Source of the DNA: Ferrimonas gelatinilytica
GTDB lineage: Bacteria > Pseudomonadota > Gammaproteobacteria > Enterobacterales > Shewanellaceae
Assembly (NCBI RefSeq): GCF_039544205.1
Contig: NZ_BAABLF010000008.1
Location: forward strand, 62,001 to 126,000
Length of the DNA stretch: 64,000 bases
Reading direction: 5' to 3'
Shown here: positions 25,488-34,807 of the stretch, piece after piece
Numbering within the stretch: position 1 is the first letter of the stretch
How the letters are laid out: each line of letters opens with the position of its first letter
Position numbers and translations under genes: made by a program
Notes under the pieces: model-generated
Database searches by the model: none
What the model saw: the letters and a program-made list of their open reading frames with translations, nothing else
What the model was told of the DNA's origin: nothing

Positions 25488-26220
25488 TTCAGTCTCCACG
25501 AGAAGTAAGAACTCGTTTTTGGATGTAGCCGTTTAATCATAGCCAGCGCATTCGCATCTAAGTTTTTTACCCGTAGCGACTGAGAGGTTCCGATTAGTTG
25601 GCGAGCTCCTATTAGCGCCACGGTTTAGCACCATGTTTTGGCAACAGAATTATCGAATTTCCCAATTGCCGTCTGGTCAGGGCCAGCTCCAGGCCTGAGT
25701 GGCGCACAGATCGGCCGGCTCATATTGCTCTGAGCCTTTTAAAGAGAAAGGAAGTCGAATGGGATGGACAGCGAGCGAAAAACGCCCTTGTGGAACTGGC
25801 GTTGAAGGTAGAGATGATAATAAGGACTTCGTCTGAGGTTTAACTCAATGTATGCCCATCGAAGCGGGTTGAGGGATCCCTGTCTTACGCACTCTGCTTC
25901 GTCGCACGGCAGTTCAGGAAACACCTGCCCCCTGCCAACGGAGTGCTACTACCCATTAAATTAACCTGACGTCGACATCGGACCCGCCACGACAGCATTC
26001 GGCAAAGGTCTAACAACAAACCCATTAGGCACGATAATTCCCTATCAGGAGAAGGGGACCACTCGACACCGGTGAGGTTGGTTCCTGAGCAGCCCGACGG
26101 TCTCTATCTTGTAACGAGGCGCCCCGGCTTGTCGACCGGGGCGCCGATTAGGCACTCATCTTGCGGGATCCTGTGGAAACAACGCCGGCCGAAAACCGAA
26201 CCGGCAAAAACACCAGGCGC
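25488..26220. other. Gene-poor stretch
   Basis: No coding region is convincing here. A perfect 10-bp inverted repeat, GGCGCCCCGG (26118–26127) with CCGGGGCGCC (26136–26145), lacks a T tract, so it is not a clear terminator. A 61-codon open frame on − (25739–25924) has no ribosome site or family and is not called. Confidence 0.5.
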
Positions 26221-26394
26221 TTACTCCCGGCCGTTGGCTTCAACCCCGTAATCCTGAAAAACCGTACTGCGCCCCCGCTCTCGCCTTGGGGCACGACTGC
26301 GACTGCCGCGCTCGTAAAACTCCTCGTCATTACGTTTCATTTTGCGCACACGCCGATCCATCGGTTGCAGCCACTCGTTGGGAATCGTCTTCAT
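26221..26394 (-). CDS. Possible small basic protein
   Basis: A 57-codon frame starts MKTIPNEWLQP and continues as an Arg-rich, hydrophilic sequence (RRVRKMKRN, RGSRSRAPRRERGR). AAGG lies only three bases before the ATG; a GTG at 26406 is the alternative. The composition looks protein-like, but no family is recognised, so this is a tentative gene. Confidence 0.35.
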   Translation of the reverse strand: MKTIPNEWLQPMDRRVRKMKRNDEEFYERGSRSRAPRRERGRSTVFQDYGVEANGRE

Positions 26395-26546
26395 CTTCCT
26401 TATCACCTAGTGAGATTCACGCCTTGAGTTTGGCGCGATCCCACAGCGAGGAAAAACAAAATAATCTTGTGGTGAGCGATACCCTTTTTAATCGCAATCA
26501 CGTCTGCAGTTCACGGTTGCAGGGCGAAATGGATAACGCTCTGGGC

Positions 26547-26960
26547 TTAGCTCCCGTGGTGACGCTGATGATGGCGTTGAAGGCGTATCAGACGCAAAAC
26601 AATGGCAAACCGGCTCAAGATAAAGAGCACCAAAAGAAGGGCGGCACTCAGCCGGGCGATGCGCTCCCCCTGGGTATTGGCGGACGCCATCATGGGTTCG
26701 ATACAGAGTGCCGCGGCCACAACACCGATCAGTCCGAGAGTGGTCAGGATCCCGATCGCTATCCAGTCATCTTTTACCGGCTTTCGGGGTGTCTCCTTTT
26801 GCCACTGGCGATCGAATAGGGCGGTGCCGCAGAGGGCGAGGTAATAGAGAGAGAGGCTGCCGTTGATCGCCACCACGAAGAGATCCATCCCATCGACGCT
26901 CAGCAGAAGCAGCATCAGGGTGGTCAGCGCAGCGATGGCGCACTTCACTTTTATCGACAT
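26547..26960 (-). CDS. Small integral membrane protein, unknown
   Basis: The 137-aa protein has four hydrophobic helices (about 7–24, 28–46, 67–88, 104–123) and a His/Arg-rich tail (RLQRHHQRHHGS). No Shine-Dalgarno is obvious. No family is recognised. It stands between a small putative gene and the DUF3010 gene, all on −. Confidence 0.5.
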   Translation of the reverse strand: MSIKVKCAIAALTTLMLLLLSVDGMDLFVVAINGSLSLYYLALCGTALFDRQWQKETPRKPVKDDWIAIGILTTLGLIGVVAAALCIEPMMASANTQGERIARLSAALLLVLFILSRFAIVLRLIRLQRHHQRHHGS

Positions 26961-27069
26961 AGGTTGCCATTGGGCCCGGGGAGAGTAGAGGAACCCGTAA
27001 TGCTAACGATCCCATGGCGACAGCTCAAGCACCCAGCCGGCCACCTAAAGAGCATAAGTTCTAAAACGA

Positions 27070-27098
27070 AAAAAGCCGGGAGATCACCCGGCTAAAAA
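27070..27098 (-). terminator. Intrinsic terminator of the DUF3010 gene
   Basis: GCCGGG (27075–27080) pairs with CCCGGC (27087–27092), flanked by A and T runs on both sides, 15 bp past the stop codon. Confidence 0.85.
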
Positions 27099-27112
27099 AC
27101 ACGCTTTCGCCG

Positions 27113-27553
27113 TTATTCCGGCTGACCAAAAAGCTGGGTCTGGTGAGCAGCGTAGGCGGCGTTGAAGGCCGGCTCCTGAAACTTCTTCAAGCCCATATCC
27201 GCAAAATCCGCCATCGGAGGATTGCGCTTCAATTGTGCCTTGATCTCTGTGTGGGATATCAAGGTGACATCCACCTCGCCCAGTTGGATTGCCGCTTCCA
27301 TTTTGAAGCCCGGCGCACCGCCGGCAAACTTGCCTTTCTGGGCCCGTTGGATGATCACCACCCTGTCCACCTGGTAATCGCTCATCAACTTGTGGAAGGC
27401 AAAGTGAAACTGGCGCATCCCCTCGGCAGTCTCGCTGCCGGAGCAGGCCAGTGAGCGTTGACGGCATTCCGGCAGGTAGTAGCTCTCTACTTTGTAATCC
27501 AGTAAGCACAACACCGCTTCGGAACCCTTGAGTTCCACACCACAGATCCGCAT
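27113..27553 (-). CDS. DUF3010 family protein
   Basis: The 146-aa cytosolic protein begins MRICGVELKGSEAVLCLLD, the family hallmark, and has an RNase-H-like strand pattern. DUF3010 proteins occur in many marine gammaproteobacteria without known function. The ATG at 27553 is preceded by AAGGGG. The long upstream extension of the frame is not protein-like. Confidence 0.8.
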   Translation of the reverse strand: MRICGVELKGSEAVLCLLDYKVESYYLPECRQRSLACSGSETAEGMRQFHFAFHKLMSDYQVDRVVIIQRAQKGKFAGGAPGFKMEAAIQLGEVDVTLISHTEIKAQLKRNPPMADFADMGLKKFQEPAFNAAYAAHQTQLFGQPE

Positions 27554-27906
27554 ATCGCCCCTTACATTAGCATTCACGTTTGGCGCGCATTGTAGCCCAT
27601 CTTTACGCAGGAGCCGGTATGGAATCGCAAAACTCCGACCCACCCCACCCTTTGTTCTCCCCATCATCGATGGCAATTGCACAACCGAATCCACCCCGGC
27701 CACGATTGCGAGTCCCATCACAAGTTGGATAGGGAGACGGAGCTATACTGCGGCTCTCCCCCTTTGGGACGGTGGCTTCGACACCGCGACCAGAGGATAC
27801 CTGAATTGAAATTGCAGCGATATTTTCAGTTTGGTCGGTACGGCGAGACGGCGCTGGGCAAGAAACTGACTAAACTCAAAATATCTTCGCCAGAGGATCC
27901 AAGTTC
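27554..27906. other. Divergent intergenic region
   Basis: The stretch separates the DUF3010 gene (−) from a small membrane gene (+). A possible −10 (TATACT, near 27745) faces +. GAGG precedes the + start codon at 27907. Nothing else is recognised. Confidence 0.35.
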
Positions 27907-28287
27907 ATGAACATCTATTTTATTTTGGCCGGCGTGATCGGGTTAATCGGTGCCTTGATGCACATCTTTATGGGATTCGGTGGCCTTCATAAATGGCTAG
28001 AAAAACATGGTAATACCCAGATGGAAGACCATATGCATGGCCTGCTCAGCTTCTTCTGGCACTTCGGTTCCATGCTGGTTCTCTCCCTCTCGGCTCTGCT
28101 TTTGCTTGAGGGACTGAACCTGATCCCGATCCACGCTCACCTGCAGTGGTTTATCTGCGTCATCTGGCTCATCATGACCCTCTTCTACATCCTGCTGCTG
28201 CGCCCCTATCGCCAGGAGCAAGGCGTCATGCTGCCCGCCTACGCCGGAGTGATTTCGAGTGTGCTGATCCTCATTGGCATTTTCTAA
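27907..28287 (+). CDS. Small four-helix membrane protein
   Basis: The 126-aa protein has four TM helices (about 3–23, 47–67, 76–96, 105–125). HMHG…FFWHFGS places several histidines near the membrane. No family is recognised with confidence. GAGG lies upstream of the ATG. It is convergent with the AttH-like gene. Confidence 0.6.
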   Translation: MNIYFILAGVIGLIGALMHIFMGFGGLHKWLEKHGNTQMEDHMHGLLSFFWHFGSMLVLSLSALLLLEGLNLIPIHAHLQWFICVIWLIMTLFYILLLRPYRQEQGVMLPAYAGVISSVLILIGIF

Positions 28288-28335
28288 CTCAACGCCCGCT
28301 GGGGCTGTCGAAGACCGGGTGCTTCGTCGCTGTTG

Positions 28336-29481
28336 CTAGTCGACCTCGTAGCCGGTCATCTCGATAAACCCCACCCCCAGCGACTCACTCCCCTCCGGCC
28401 CGGCGACAATCACGGGGCCTTCCCAGTAAGGGATAGAGAGTTGATTTCGTTGATCACGACTGCGAGTAGCCACGGAAAAGTGGTGCTCGCTCTCCCCCAG
28501 GATGACACCCACCTCCCACGCCACTGGGTATTTAGCACCATCCAGCCTGACCCAGTCCACGGCTTGCCACAGGATCTGCTCCGGCAGCAACGCCGTCACC
28601 TCCCCCTCCGGCGAGATCCAGGAGCCGGCGCAATGGCGCAGATCCGGGTTCTGACCACGTTCAGGTCGCAGACAGAACAGCATTAGGGAGGCATCCGAGT
28701 CGAGCTGGACGCTGAGCCAGTCCCAGCCGGAGAAACGACTATCGAGGAAACGAGACGACCACTCTCTGTCCAACCAGGCTTTGCCACTGACCGGCACCCA
28801 GCCCTCAGCCCCTTTCAGGTGGCCTTGGACTTGCAACCTCGGCAGGCTGTAGTAGTAAGAGGCAAGGGCACCGTCACCGCTTTTCTCGCTGTAGCCCCCT
28901 ACGCCATGGGCCACCAGGGGACTGTCATCCAGAGTCAGCGCAAGGGCGAACCCCTCATCAGAAGCCACCAAGTTCAAAGGCAGGAACGCCTCACCCTGGC
29001 TCTGTAAGCGCCAGTGATCGATCCAGGCGATGAAGGGCTCTGCCCGCACGCCCGCTGGGGCCTGATCGGGCCCGCCGAGACCACCCCGCCCCCAGCGCTC
29101 CCAGGCACGATGGGGCCCCCGACTCGCAGGCGGTGACCACGCGAGGTGGGCCATGTACCACTGCCCTTGCCACCAGCCTCCCTCCTGCACTGGCTCCGGA
29201 CCAAGCATGCGAAACAGTGTCCACTGTACACCATGTACCTCTCCCCCCGGCCCCTGCAACGTTGCCGTCAGGTACCACCACTCGATCCCTTGCTCCGGAT
29301 GGGGGCCGTGGTCCTCTGGGAAGCGCAATGTTCGCCCCGGCCTAACCGCCTCTCCCCGCTCCGCACCCAACGAGAAGCCCCGCTGTCGCTCTGGCGTCGT
29401 CGGGGGCTGGCAGCCCAGTATCACCAGGGCGCCCATCAGCAAAGTGATGCGCAAACTCAAGGCTACCCAATCCCTCCCCAT
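28336..29481 (-). CDS. AttH-like lipoprotein (CrtC/lipocalin-like fold)
   Basis: The 381-aa protein starts with a lipoprotein-like signal (ending VILGC). It carries the AttH/CrtC domain: FPEDHGPHPEQGIEWWYLTA near the N terminus, HGVQWTLFRML, and AWLDREWSS in the second half. This is a double lipocalin-like fold. AttH proteins are encoded with ABC exporters (AttEFG) and probably carry a lipid-like substrate in the periplasm; the ligand is unknown. The ATG overlaps the permease stop (TGATG), so the two are translationally coupled. Confidence 0.8.
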   Translation of the reverse strand: MGRDWVALSLRITLLMGALVILGCQPPTTPERQRGFSLGAERGEAVRPGRTLRFPEDHGPHPEQGIEWWYLTATLQGPGGEVHGVQWTLFRMLGPEPVQEGGWWQGQWYMAHLAWSPPASRGPHRAWERWGRGGLGGPDQAPAGVRAEPFIAWIDHWRLQSQGEAFLPLNLVASDEGFALALTLDDSPLVAHGVGGYSEKSGDGALASYYYSLPRLQVQGHLKGAEGWVPVSGKAWLDREWSSRFLDSRFSGWDWLSVQLDSDASLMLFCLRPERGQNPDLRHCAGSWISPEGEVTALLPEQILWQAVDWVRLDGAKYPVAWEVGVILGESEHHFSVATRSRDQRNQLSIPYWEGPVIVAGPEGSESLGVGFIEMTGYEVD

Positions 29482-31838
29482 CACACCTCCTCCCGGCTCA
29501 ATTGGCCCACCAGTGCCGAGCGTGACTGCCACCAGATCGGCCCGACGGCCACCAGGACCAGGACACCACAGGCCATCAGCAGCCCCGACAGCCAATCCCC
29601 GCTGCCAAATTGAACCGGCATGCTCCAGCCAAAAGCCAGCGGGTTCACCTTGCTCACCAGCTGCCAGCCCAGCACGAGACCCGATGCCACGGCCACCAGG
29701 GCCACCAGTAAGGTCTGGCAGCCCAGCTGGAGCAGTCGTGCACTGGCGATTTGCCCCCGGGTCATGCCCAGGGTGCTGACCACTGCCTGCTGGTGTTGCC
29801 AGCCTTGCTGCTGTGCCGCCAGGGAGGCAAACCAGGAGATCAACGCAACCACCAACGTTAACCAGGCCAAGGCATCCGTGATGGCGAAGGTTTTTCGAAA
29901 CAATCCGTTAGCCTGCTGACGCAAAGTACGTTGAGCGATCAGACTGGCCGCAGGGATATCCAACTCGTTCTGCAGCTGCTCCAGAGTCTCATCCAACTGC
30001 ACGCCCTGGGCCAGCTTAAGCGACAATCCGTCACTGGGTGCCTGACCAAACGCCGCTTCGAGTCGGCGATGCCAAACCACCAACTCACTGCTGGGGTTCC
30101 CATAGTCGTAGAACACCCCAGCCACCCGGCAGACAAAAGGAAGCGCACCGCTATCGAGTGTCAGTTGCTGCCCAAGGCGAAGATCCTTTCGCATCGCCAG
30201 AGGCTCATTAACCAGGCACCCCTCCATGCCCAGCTCCGCCCACCAGTTCGCACTCGCCGATTTAAACGCCATAAAGGGCCAAGGTTTGTCGGTAGCGCCG
30301 TACCCCTTAAGCAATACCGACTCACCCTCTAACTGTCCCTGACGTTGACTGCGGGTTTGCACCTCGGCAATGGCGGGGAGCGCCTCCAGGCGGGGCCGCT
30401 GCTGCCGCAAAGTGGCGTCGTCGCTGTAGTAGTAGATGTCCGCGTGCAAGCGTGTATCGAGAAATCCCCCCAGGGCAAACTCGAAAGACCCGACCAGGAC
30501 ACGCGTGGCGATGGCCGAGGCAAGCGCCAGGGTGATCGCGGCGATGGGCACCACCAGTCGACGGCTCGACGCCGACAGATCCCAGAGTCCCCAGGCCAAG
30601 GGAGCCTGCAACCAGGGGGCGGCCCGAGCCAGGGCGGCACTGCCGAGTTCAAGCACCAACGGCAGCAGAAGCAGGGTCAGCAGGACAGTGACACCGAGCA
30701 GCGTCAGGGCTTCACCCTGATTATCGGCGGTGAACTGAAGTGACAGAACCAGCAAGGCCGCAAAAGCAACCGCTCCACGGTGCCAGCGCGCTAATAGCCG
30801 TTCCCGATAGAGTAACCAAAGCAGCATGATGCCCATCGCAAGAAGCAAGACAACAAAGCAAAAGACGGCGTCACCCCAGCCCCAGTTCAACTGCAACGAC
30901 CTCTCCATCTGGTATAGGGAGACCAGAGTATCGGAGACCCCGGGGGCAAGGTAACGGGCGAGGGCGATCCCGATCTGGCTCCCCAAGGTGCCTGCCACCG
31001 CCGTCCAGAGTATCAATTCCAGCGCCAGCGCCAGTGCCCACTGCCGACGGGTGAAACCGAGCTGGTGTAGGATCCGGACACTGAATTGGCGATGCTGCAC
31101 CAAACGTTCCAGAGCGTGAAAGGCCAGCAGCAACCCCACCAGGAAGCTCAACACGGAGAGTGCCGTCAGGTTCAGGTTAAAGGCCTCGAGAAGATGGGGG
31201 TCGCCACTTCGAGCCACGGAACGAAGCACCTGGTCATCGTGCAGCTGGTTTTCCAACCACTGCTGCTGGGACGGTGTCAACTCAGGCAGTGCCAGATAGG
31301 AGAACCACGGACCGGTATCGGCCAGCAGGGCTGCGGGGCCGATATCCATCAGCAACCAGGGACCCACATCGGAGCGCAGCGCCAAAGGGGGCAATCGCTG
31401 ACCGTCGGCGGTCGACAACACGTCGCCCTCCCGCCAACCTGCACGGGCGGCCAGTTGGTCATCAACCACCGTCTGCCAACCCCGGTTACCGAGATAGGGG
31501 CCCGGAGGCAGGGGCTCGGCGCGAAGCCTGACCCAGCGACCATCAGACAGCCCAAGACGAGTATCCAGTATTGGGCGGGCAGTGATCCCGGCCCGTACTG
31601 TCTGCAGGTACAGATCCCGATGGATCCGCTCTCCCGAGAGCAGGGAGTGAACGCGCCAGGGAAAGGGGCTGTCCAACCCCTTCTCGGCCTGGGAAAAGCT
31701 CTGCCGGGCGGCGGCGTTGAGTGACTCAACCCCACTGAGCAGTGCGGCCGCCAGCACCAGTCCGAGGGCGAGCCAAAGGTGAAGCCAGCGATGCCGACGC
31801 ATCTCTCCTAAGGAAAGCGCAATGAAGTCCCTTATCAT
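29481..31838 (-). CDS. ABC transporter permease, FtsX/MacB type (AttFG-like)
   Basis: The 785-aa inner-membrane protein has two FtsX-type permease modules, each with a cluster of three to four TM helices, and a large periplasmic loop after the first TM. Together they look like AttF and AttG joined in one chain. It starts within the stop of the ATPase gene (ATGA overlap at 31835–31838) and overlaps the AttH-like gene, forming one operon. Such transporters move hydrophobic substrates or lipoproteins out of the inner membrane. Confidence 0.85.
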   Translation of the reverse strand: MIRDFIALSLGEMRRHRWLHLWLALGLVLAAALLSGVESLNAAARQSFSQAEKGLDSPFPWRVHSLLSGERIHRDLYLQTVRAGITARPILDTRLGLSDGRWVRLRAEPLPPGPYLGNRGWQTVVDDQLAARAGWREGDVLSTADGQRLPPLALRSDVGPWLLMDIGPAALLADTGPWFSYLALPELTPSQQQWLENQLHDDQVLRSVARSGDPHLLEAFNLNLTALSVLSFLVGLLLAFHALERLVQHRQFSVRILHQLGFTRRQWALALALELILWTAVAGTLGSQIGIALARYLAPGVSDTLVSLYQMERSLQLNWGWGDAVFCFVVLLLAMGIMLLWLLYRERLLARWHRGAVAFAALLVLSLQFTADNQGEALTLLGVTVLLTLLLLPLVLELGSAALARAAPWLQAPLAWGLWDLSASSRRLVVPIAAITLALASAIATRVLVGSFEFALGGFLDTRLHADIYYYSDDATLRQQRPRLEALPAIAEVQTRSQRQGQLEGESVLLKGYGATDKPWPFMAFKSASANWWAELGMEGCLVNEPLAMRKDLRLGQQLTLDSGALPFVCRVAGVFYDYGNPSSELVVWHRRLEAAFGQAPSDGLSLKLAQGVQLDETLEQLQNELDIPAASLIAQRTLRQQANGLFRKTFAITDALAWLTLVVALISWFASLAAQQQGWQHQQAVVSTLGMTRGQIASARLLQLGCQTLLVALVAVASGLVLGWQLVSKVNPLAFGWSMPVQFGSGDWLSGLLMACGVLVLVAVGPIWWQSRSALVGQLSREEV

Positions 31839-32503
31839 GGCTTGCCCAGCCAATGCAGTTTCTGCTCTGCGAGCATCAGTCGGTGAGGGAACTGGTGTGC
31901 CAACTCGTTGCTGTGGGTCACCATCAGCAACGTTGCGCTTTGTGCCTCGGCCAGCCGCTGCAACTGGGTGACTACGATCTGGCTATTGCGCTCATCCAGG
32001 TTCCCGGTCGGCTCGTCGGCCAGGATCAGGGAGGGGTTGTGGATCAGGGCCCTGCATACCGCCACCCGCTGCTGCTCTCCACCGGAGAGGCGATCCGGAT
32101 AACGATTGAGAAGCTCAGTGAGTCCCAGGCTCTGGGTCAAAGGCTGGAAGCGCTCTGCCCGGTCATGGCCATACTTGAGCCGGTGTGGAAGAAGAATATT
32201 GTGTCGAACCGTGAGCGCCGGCAGAAGCTGGAAACCCTGGAAGACGATCCCGATATTCCGACGATAGCGAGCCAGCTCGTCACTGCTCATCTTGGCCAGC
32301 TGATGCTCCGCCACCTGGATCTGCCCCCGCTGAAGCGGTTCCAGCCCCGCCAGCAGGTTCATCAGGGTGGTCTTGCCACTGCCGCTATCGCCGAGCAAGG
32401 CACAGTGCTGGCCCTGGGCCAGGGTCAAACTGAGTCCGTCAAAGATGACTCGCTGCCGTTCCCCGTCCCGACGGGCAAAGTGCAACCCCTGGATCTCGAT
32501 CAT
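31835..32503 (-). CDS. ABC transporter ATP-binding protein (LolD/AttE-like)
   Basis: The 222-aa ATPase shows Walker A GDSGSGKTT, the signature LSGGEQQRVA, Walker B LILADEPTGNLD and the H-loop VTHS. It belongs to the MacB/LolD-type group that pairs with FtsX-like permeases. The ATG at 32503 is preceded by AGGAGGAAGG. It is the first gene of the three-gene Att-like operon. Confidence 0.92.
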   Translation of the reverse strand: MIEIQGLHFARRDGERQRVIFDGLSLTLAQGQHCALLGDSGSGKTTLMNLLAGLEPLQRGQIQVAEHQLAKMSSDELARYRRNIGIVFQGFQLLPALTVRHNILLPHRLKYGHDRAERFQPLTQSLGLTELLNRYPDRLSGGEQQRVAVCRALIHNPSLILADEPTGNLDERNSQIVVTQLQRLAEAQSATLLMVTHSNELAHQFPHRLMLAEQKLHWLGKP

Positions 32504-32708
32504 CCTTCCTCCTGACCGCTGTGGCAGAGATACCAACGAGCATGGCAGACCGCCGCGCACCTTGAGCTTTATCAAACGTTTCAGGCGGCAGAAAGATCAC
32601 CCTGTTGGCCTGTCAACACGACGGCATTGCCGACGCAATGGCGCCAGGCTCGGTGGACAATGCGCGGCATTTGGGGCCAAGTTCCTCGACAAGAGAAAGC
32701 AGGCGAGA

Positions 32709-33494
32709 TTAACCCGGAGCGAGGGCGAGGATTGGGAACCTATGGCTCGGCGTTCGCACTCCCAACTCCCTGTCATGGCAAGGTTGCCCTGTCTTGGCAC
32801 CACGATTGTCGTAGAAACTGGCAAGCAGGAAGTTGAGCTCCTCGTCATCCAGCAGTGGCGCATCCCGAACCATCGGTTCGGGCACGGCCCAATATAGCCC
32901 ACTGCCCTTTTCGGACTTTACCGAGGTGTCCGATCGATGAGGGGCCACGCCTTCGACTTTAGGCTCCCGAGTTAAAGATTCATGGGGTTGAGGCTTTGTA
33001 CCCGGTCCTTGGAACTGGCACTGGATAAACGCCAACTCCTCGTCAGAGAGCAGGGCCTGCTCCCGAGGCGCTCTTCCCAGTGCCTGCTCCCCCGCGCCGA
33101 CGGGGAAAGCGGCTACCCACATCGATGAAACAAGTTTCTGATCACCTTCGGTTTGATTCAAAGCCGAACGCTCGCTGCGTTCGTCTGCAGGAAGGGGCGC
33201 CCTGAGGCGTCGACGCGGAGCGTTAACCTGTCCTAAAGAGAGAAGAGAGGCAGAGAGACGACCCGGCTTTTCCTCCTCAACAAGGTCCGGTTGCGCAGCC
33301 CGCTGGGGCCGGACGGGTTGCGACGAAGCCGGAGCCTGTGCGTTCATTGCACGAAGATGCAGATCGGCACTTTGGTCACTCGGATCCGGTTCGAGGAGGC
33401 TCTCCTCCATAAGCGCCCGAATGCCTGACAGTCCCGTTCTCTCGAGAGACTTTCCCCCCAATACCAACGAGTTACCACCGCTTAGTGTTGCCAT
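32709..33494 (-). CDS. Unknown protein with two DEEL motifs, next to flhG
   Basis: The 261-aa hydrophilic, Pro/Arg-rich protein has no recognised domain. It contains an imperfect internal duplication: ALLSDEELAFIQCQF (about residue 148) and PLLDDEELNFLLASFY (about 215), each followed by a Gly-containing turn. The start is well supported by AGGAG six bases upstream. It follows flhG in the same direction after 121 bp. A role with the flagellar or c-di-GMP regulators is possible from position only. Confidence 0.55.
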   Translation of the reverse strand: MATLSGGNSLVLGGKSLERTGLSGIRALMEESLLEPDPSDQSADLHLRAMNAQAPASSQPVRPQRAAQPDLVEEEKPGRLSASLLSLGQVNAPRRRLRAPLPADERSERSALNQTEGDQKLVSSMWVAAFPVGAGEQALGRAPREQALLSDEELAFIQCQFQGPGTKPQPHESLTREPKVEGVAPHRSDTSVKSEKGSGLYWAVPEPMVRDAPLLDDEELNFLLASFYDNRGAKTGQPCHDRELGVRTPSHRFPILALAPG

Positions 33495-33615
33495 CTCCCT
33501 CTCCTTGGGGTGTCCCTGCCCCCTTAACGCTCTTGTCGAAAACCGGTCAGCATCGCTCTATGCCCGATCGGCCAAGGTCAGTCTCACTCAGTGTTCACGA
33601 CCGACCCGGCTGACT

Positions 33616-34470
33616 TCAGGCATACATGTTCCTGCGGATCAGGCGTTCAACGAAAAACTCCAAGTGGCCACTTGGGTTACTGGGGACCGGCCAGGTAAGG
33701 ATCTTGCTAGCCAGGCCTTGATAGGCAACGGCTGCCGGCGAACGAGGAAAGGCCTCCACGACAGTCTGTTGCTGCCGCACCGCCTTGCGAACATGATCAT
33801 CCAGGGGCACAGTGGCCACCAGCTCCAGCGCCACGTCAAGAAAACGGTCCGTCACCTTGGCAAGCTTGGCGTGCAGTTCCATCCCCTCCCGGGCTGTGCG
33901 GACCATGTTGGCCACAACGCGAAAACGGAACACGCCATGTTCACGGGAGAGCAGCTTGATCAAGGCATACGCATCGGTAAAGGAAGCGGGCTCGTCGCAC
34001 ACGACCACCATCACCTCCTGCGCCGCCCGGGCAAAGCTCATCACCATGTCAGAGATCCCCGCCGCGGTATCGACGATCAGGCAGTCAAACTGGCTCTCCA
34101 GATTGGAAAATGACTGGATAAGGGCGGCGTGCTGGGCCTCTGTCATCTCCACCATCGCACGGCTGCCGGACGCTGCCGGTACGATTTTGATCCCCAGGGG
34201 GCCCTCCACAAGCACCTGCTCCAGGGAGCACTCACCGGAGATCACGTGCGACAGATTGTGCTTGGCTCGGATCCCCAGTTGCACATCGACATTCGCCAAC
34301 CCCAAATCGGCATCAAGCACCAAGACTCGCTGCCCCTGCTCCGCCAGGGCAACCGCCGTATTGATCGATACGTTGGTTTTACCCACCCCCCCTTTCCCGC
34401 CCGTCACTGCGATGACTCGGACCATGCTTTCGTTGTTCACTTCCATTTTTTTATCAGTCCACTTGTTCAT
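33616..34470 (-). CDS. flhG: MinD-like ATPase FlhG (FleN, YlxH)
   Basis: The 284-aa ParA/MinD-type ATPase has the deviant Walker A KGGVGKT (26–32), VLDADLGLANVDV and DTAAGIS. It ends with WPVPSNPSGHLEFFVERL, typical of FlhG/FleN. FlhG limits flagellar number and antagonises the FlrA/FleQ activator. It usually sits between flhF and fliA; here neither is present, and it lies beside the flrA/fleQ-like gene. GGAAGG precedes the ATG at 34470. It may be a second, non-canonical copy. Confidence 0.85.
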   Translation of the reverse strand: MNKWTDKKMEVNNESMVRVIAVTGGKGGVGKTNVSINTAVALAEQGQRVLVLDADLGLANVDVQLGIRAKHNLSHVISGECSLEQVLVEGPLGIKIVPAASGSRAMVEMTEAQHAALIQSFSNLESQFDCLIVDTAAGISDMVMSFARAAQEVMVVVCDEPASFTDAYALIKLLSREHGVFRFRVVANMVRTAREGMELHAKLAKVTDRFLDVALELVATVPLDDHVRKAVRQQQTVVEAFPRSPAAVAYQGLASKILTWPVPSNPSGHLEFFVERLIRRNMYA

Positions 34471-34807
34471 ACTAAAAACCTTCCCAGCTCTCGCCAGAGG
34501 GGCTGAGGTAACGCCCCGGGCTGCTTTGTGGGGCCTCACCTTGGCCGTCGTTTTTTTGGCGCCGCCCCTCAAGTCACGTAACAAGCAACTATCTTGCCAA
34601 GAAAGATTGCCTCAAGCCGGTGAGCATCAGCAACCTATTAAAAGCGCGTGAAAACCATCGGGAACCTATCCAGTGACGATACTCAAAACGCACAGAAGTG
34701 ATGAACGGATTCTGGCGTCACTATCCGCATGGCAACAAAAAGCCCCGTCATCTGAACGATGACGGGGCCTGGTAATACAGCCTGCTGCAGCCTCCGGGCC
34801 GAAGGGA
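34471..34807. other. Spacer between flhG and the FleQ-like gene
   Basis: Apart from the terminator at 34736–34768 nothing is recognised. The flhG promoter probably lies here; no sigma-54 box (TGGCAC-N5-TTGC) was seen. Confidence 0.4.
34736..34768 (-). terminator. Intrinsic terminator of the FleQ-like gene
   Basis: An 11-bp stem (34742–34752 with 34758–34768) leads on the − strand into TTTTT. Confidence 0.88.

Noticed and set aside
25739..25924. 61-codon frame on −
   Set aside because: No ribosome site, no recognised family and no conserved context.
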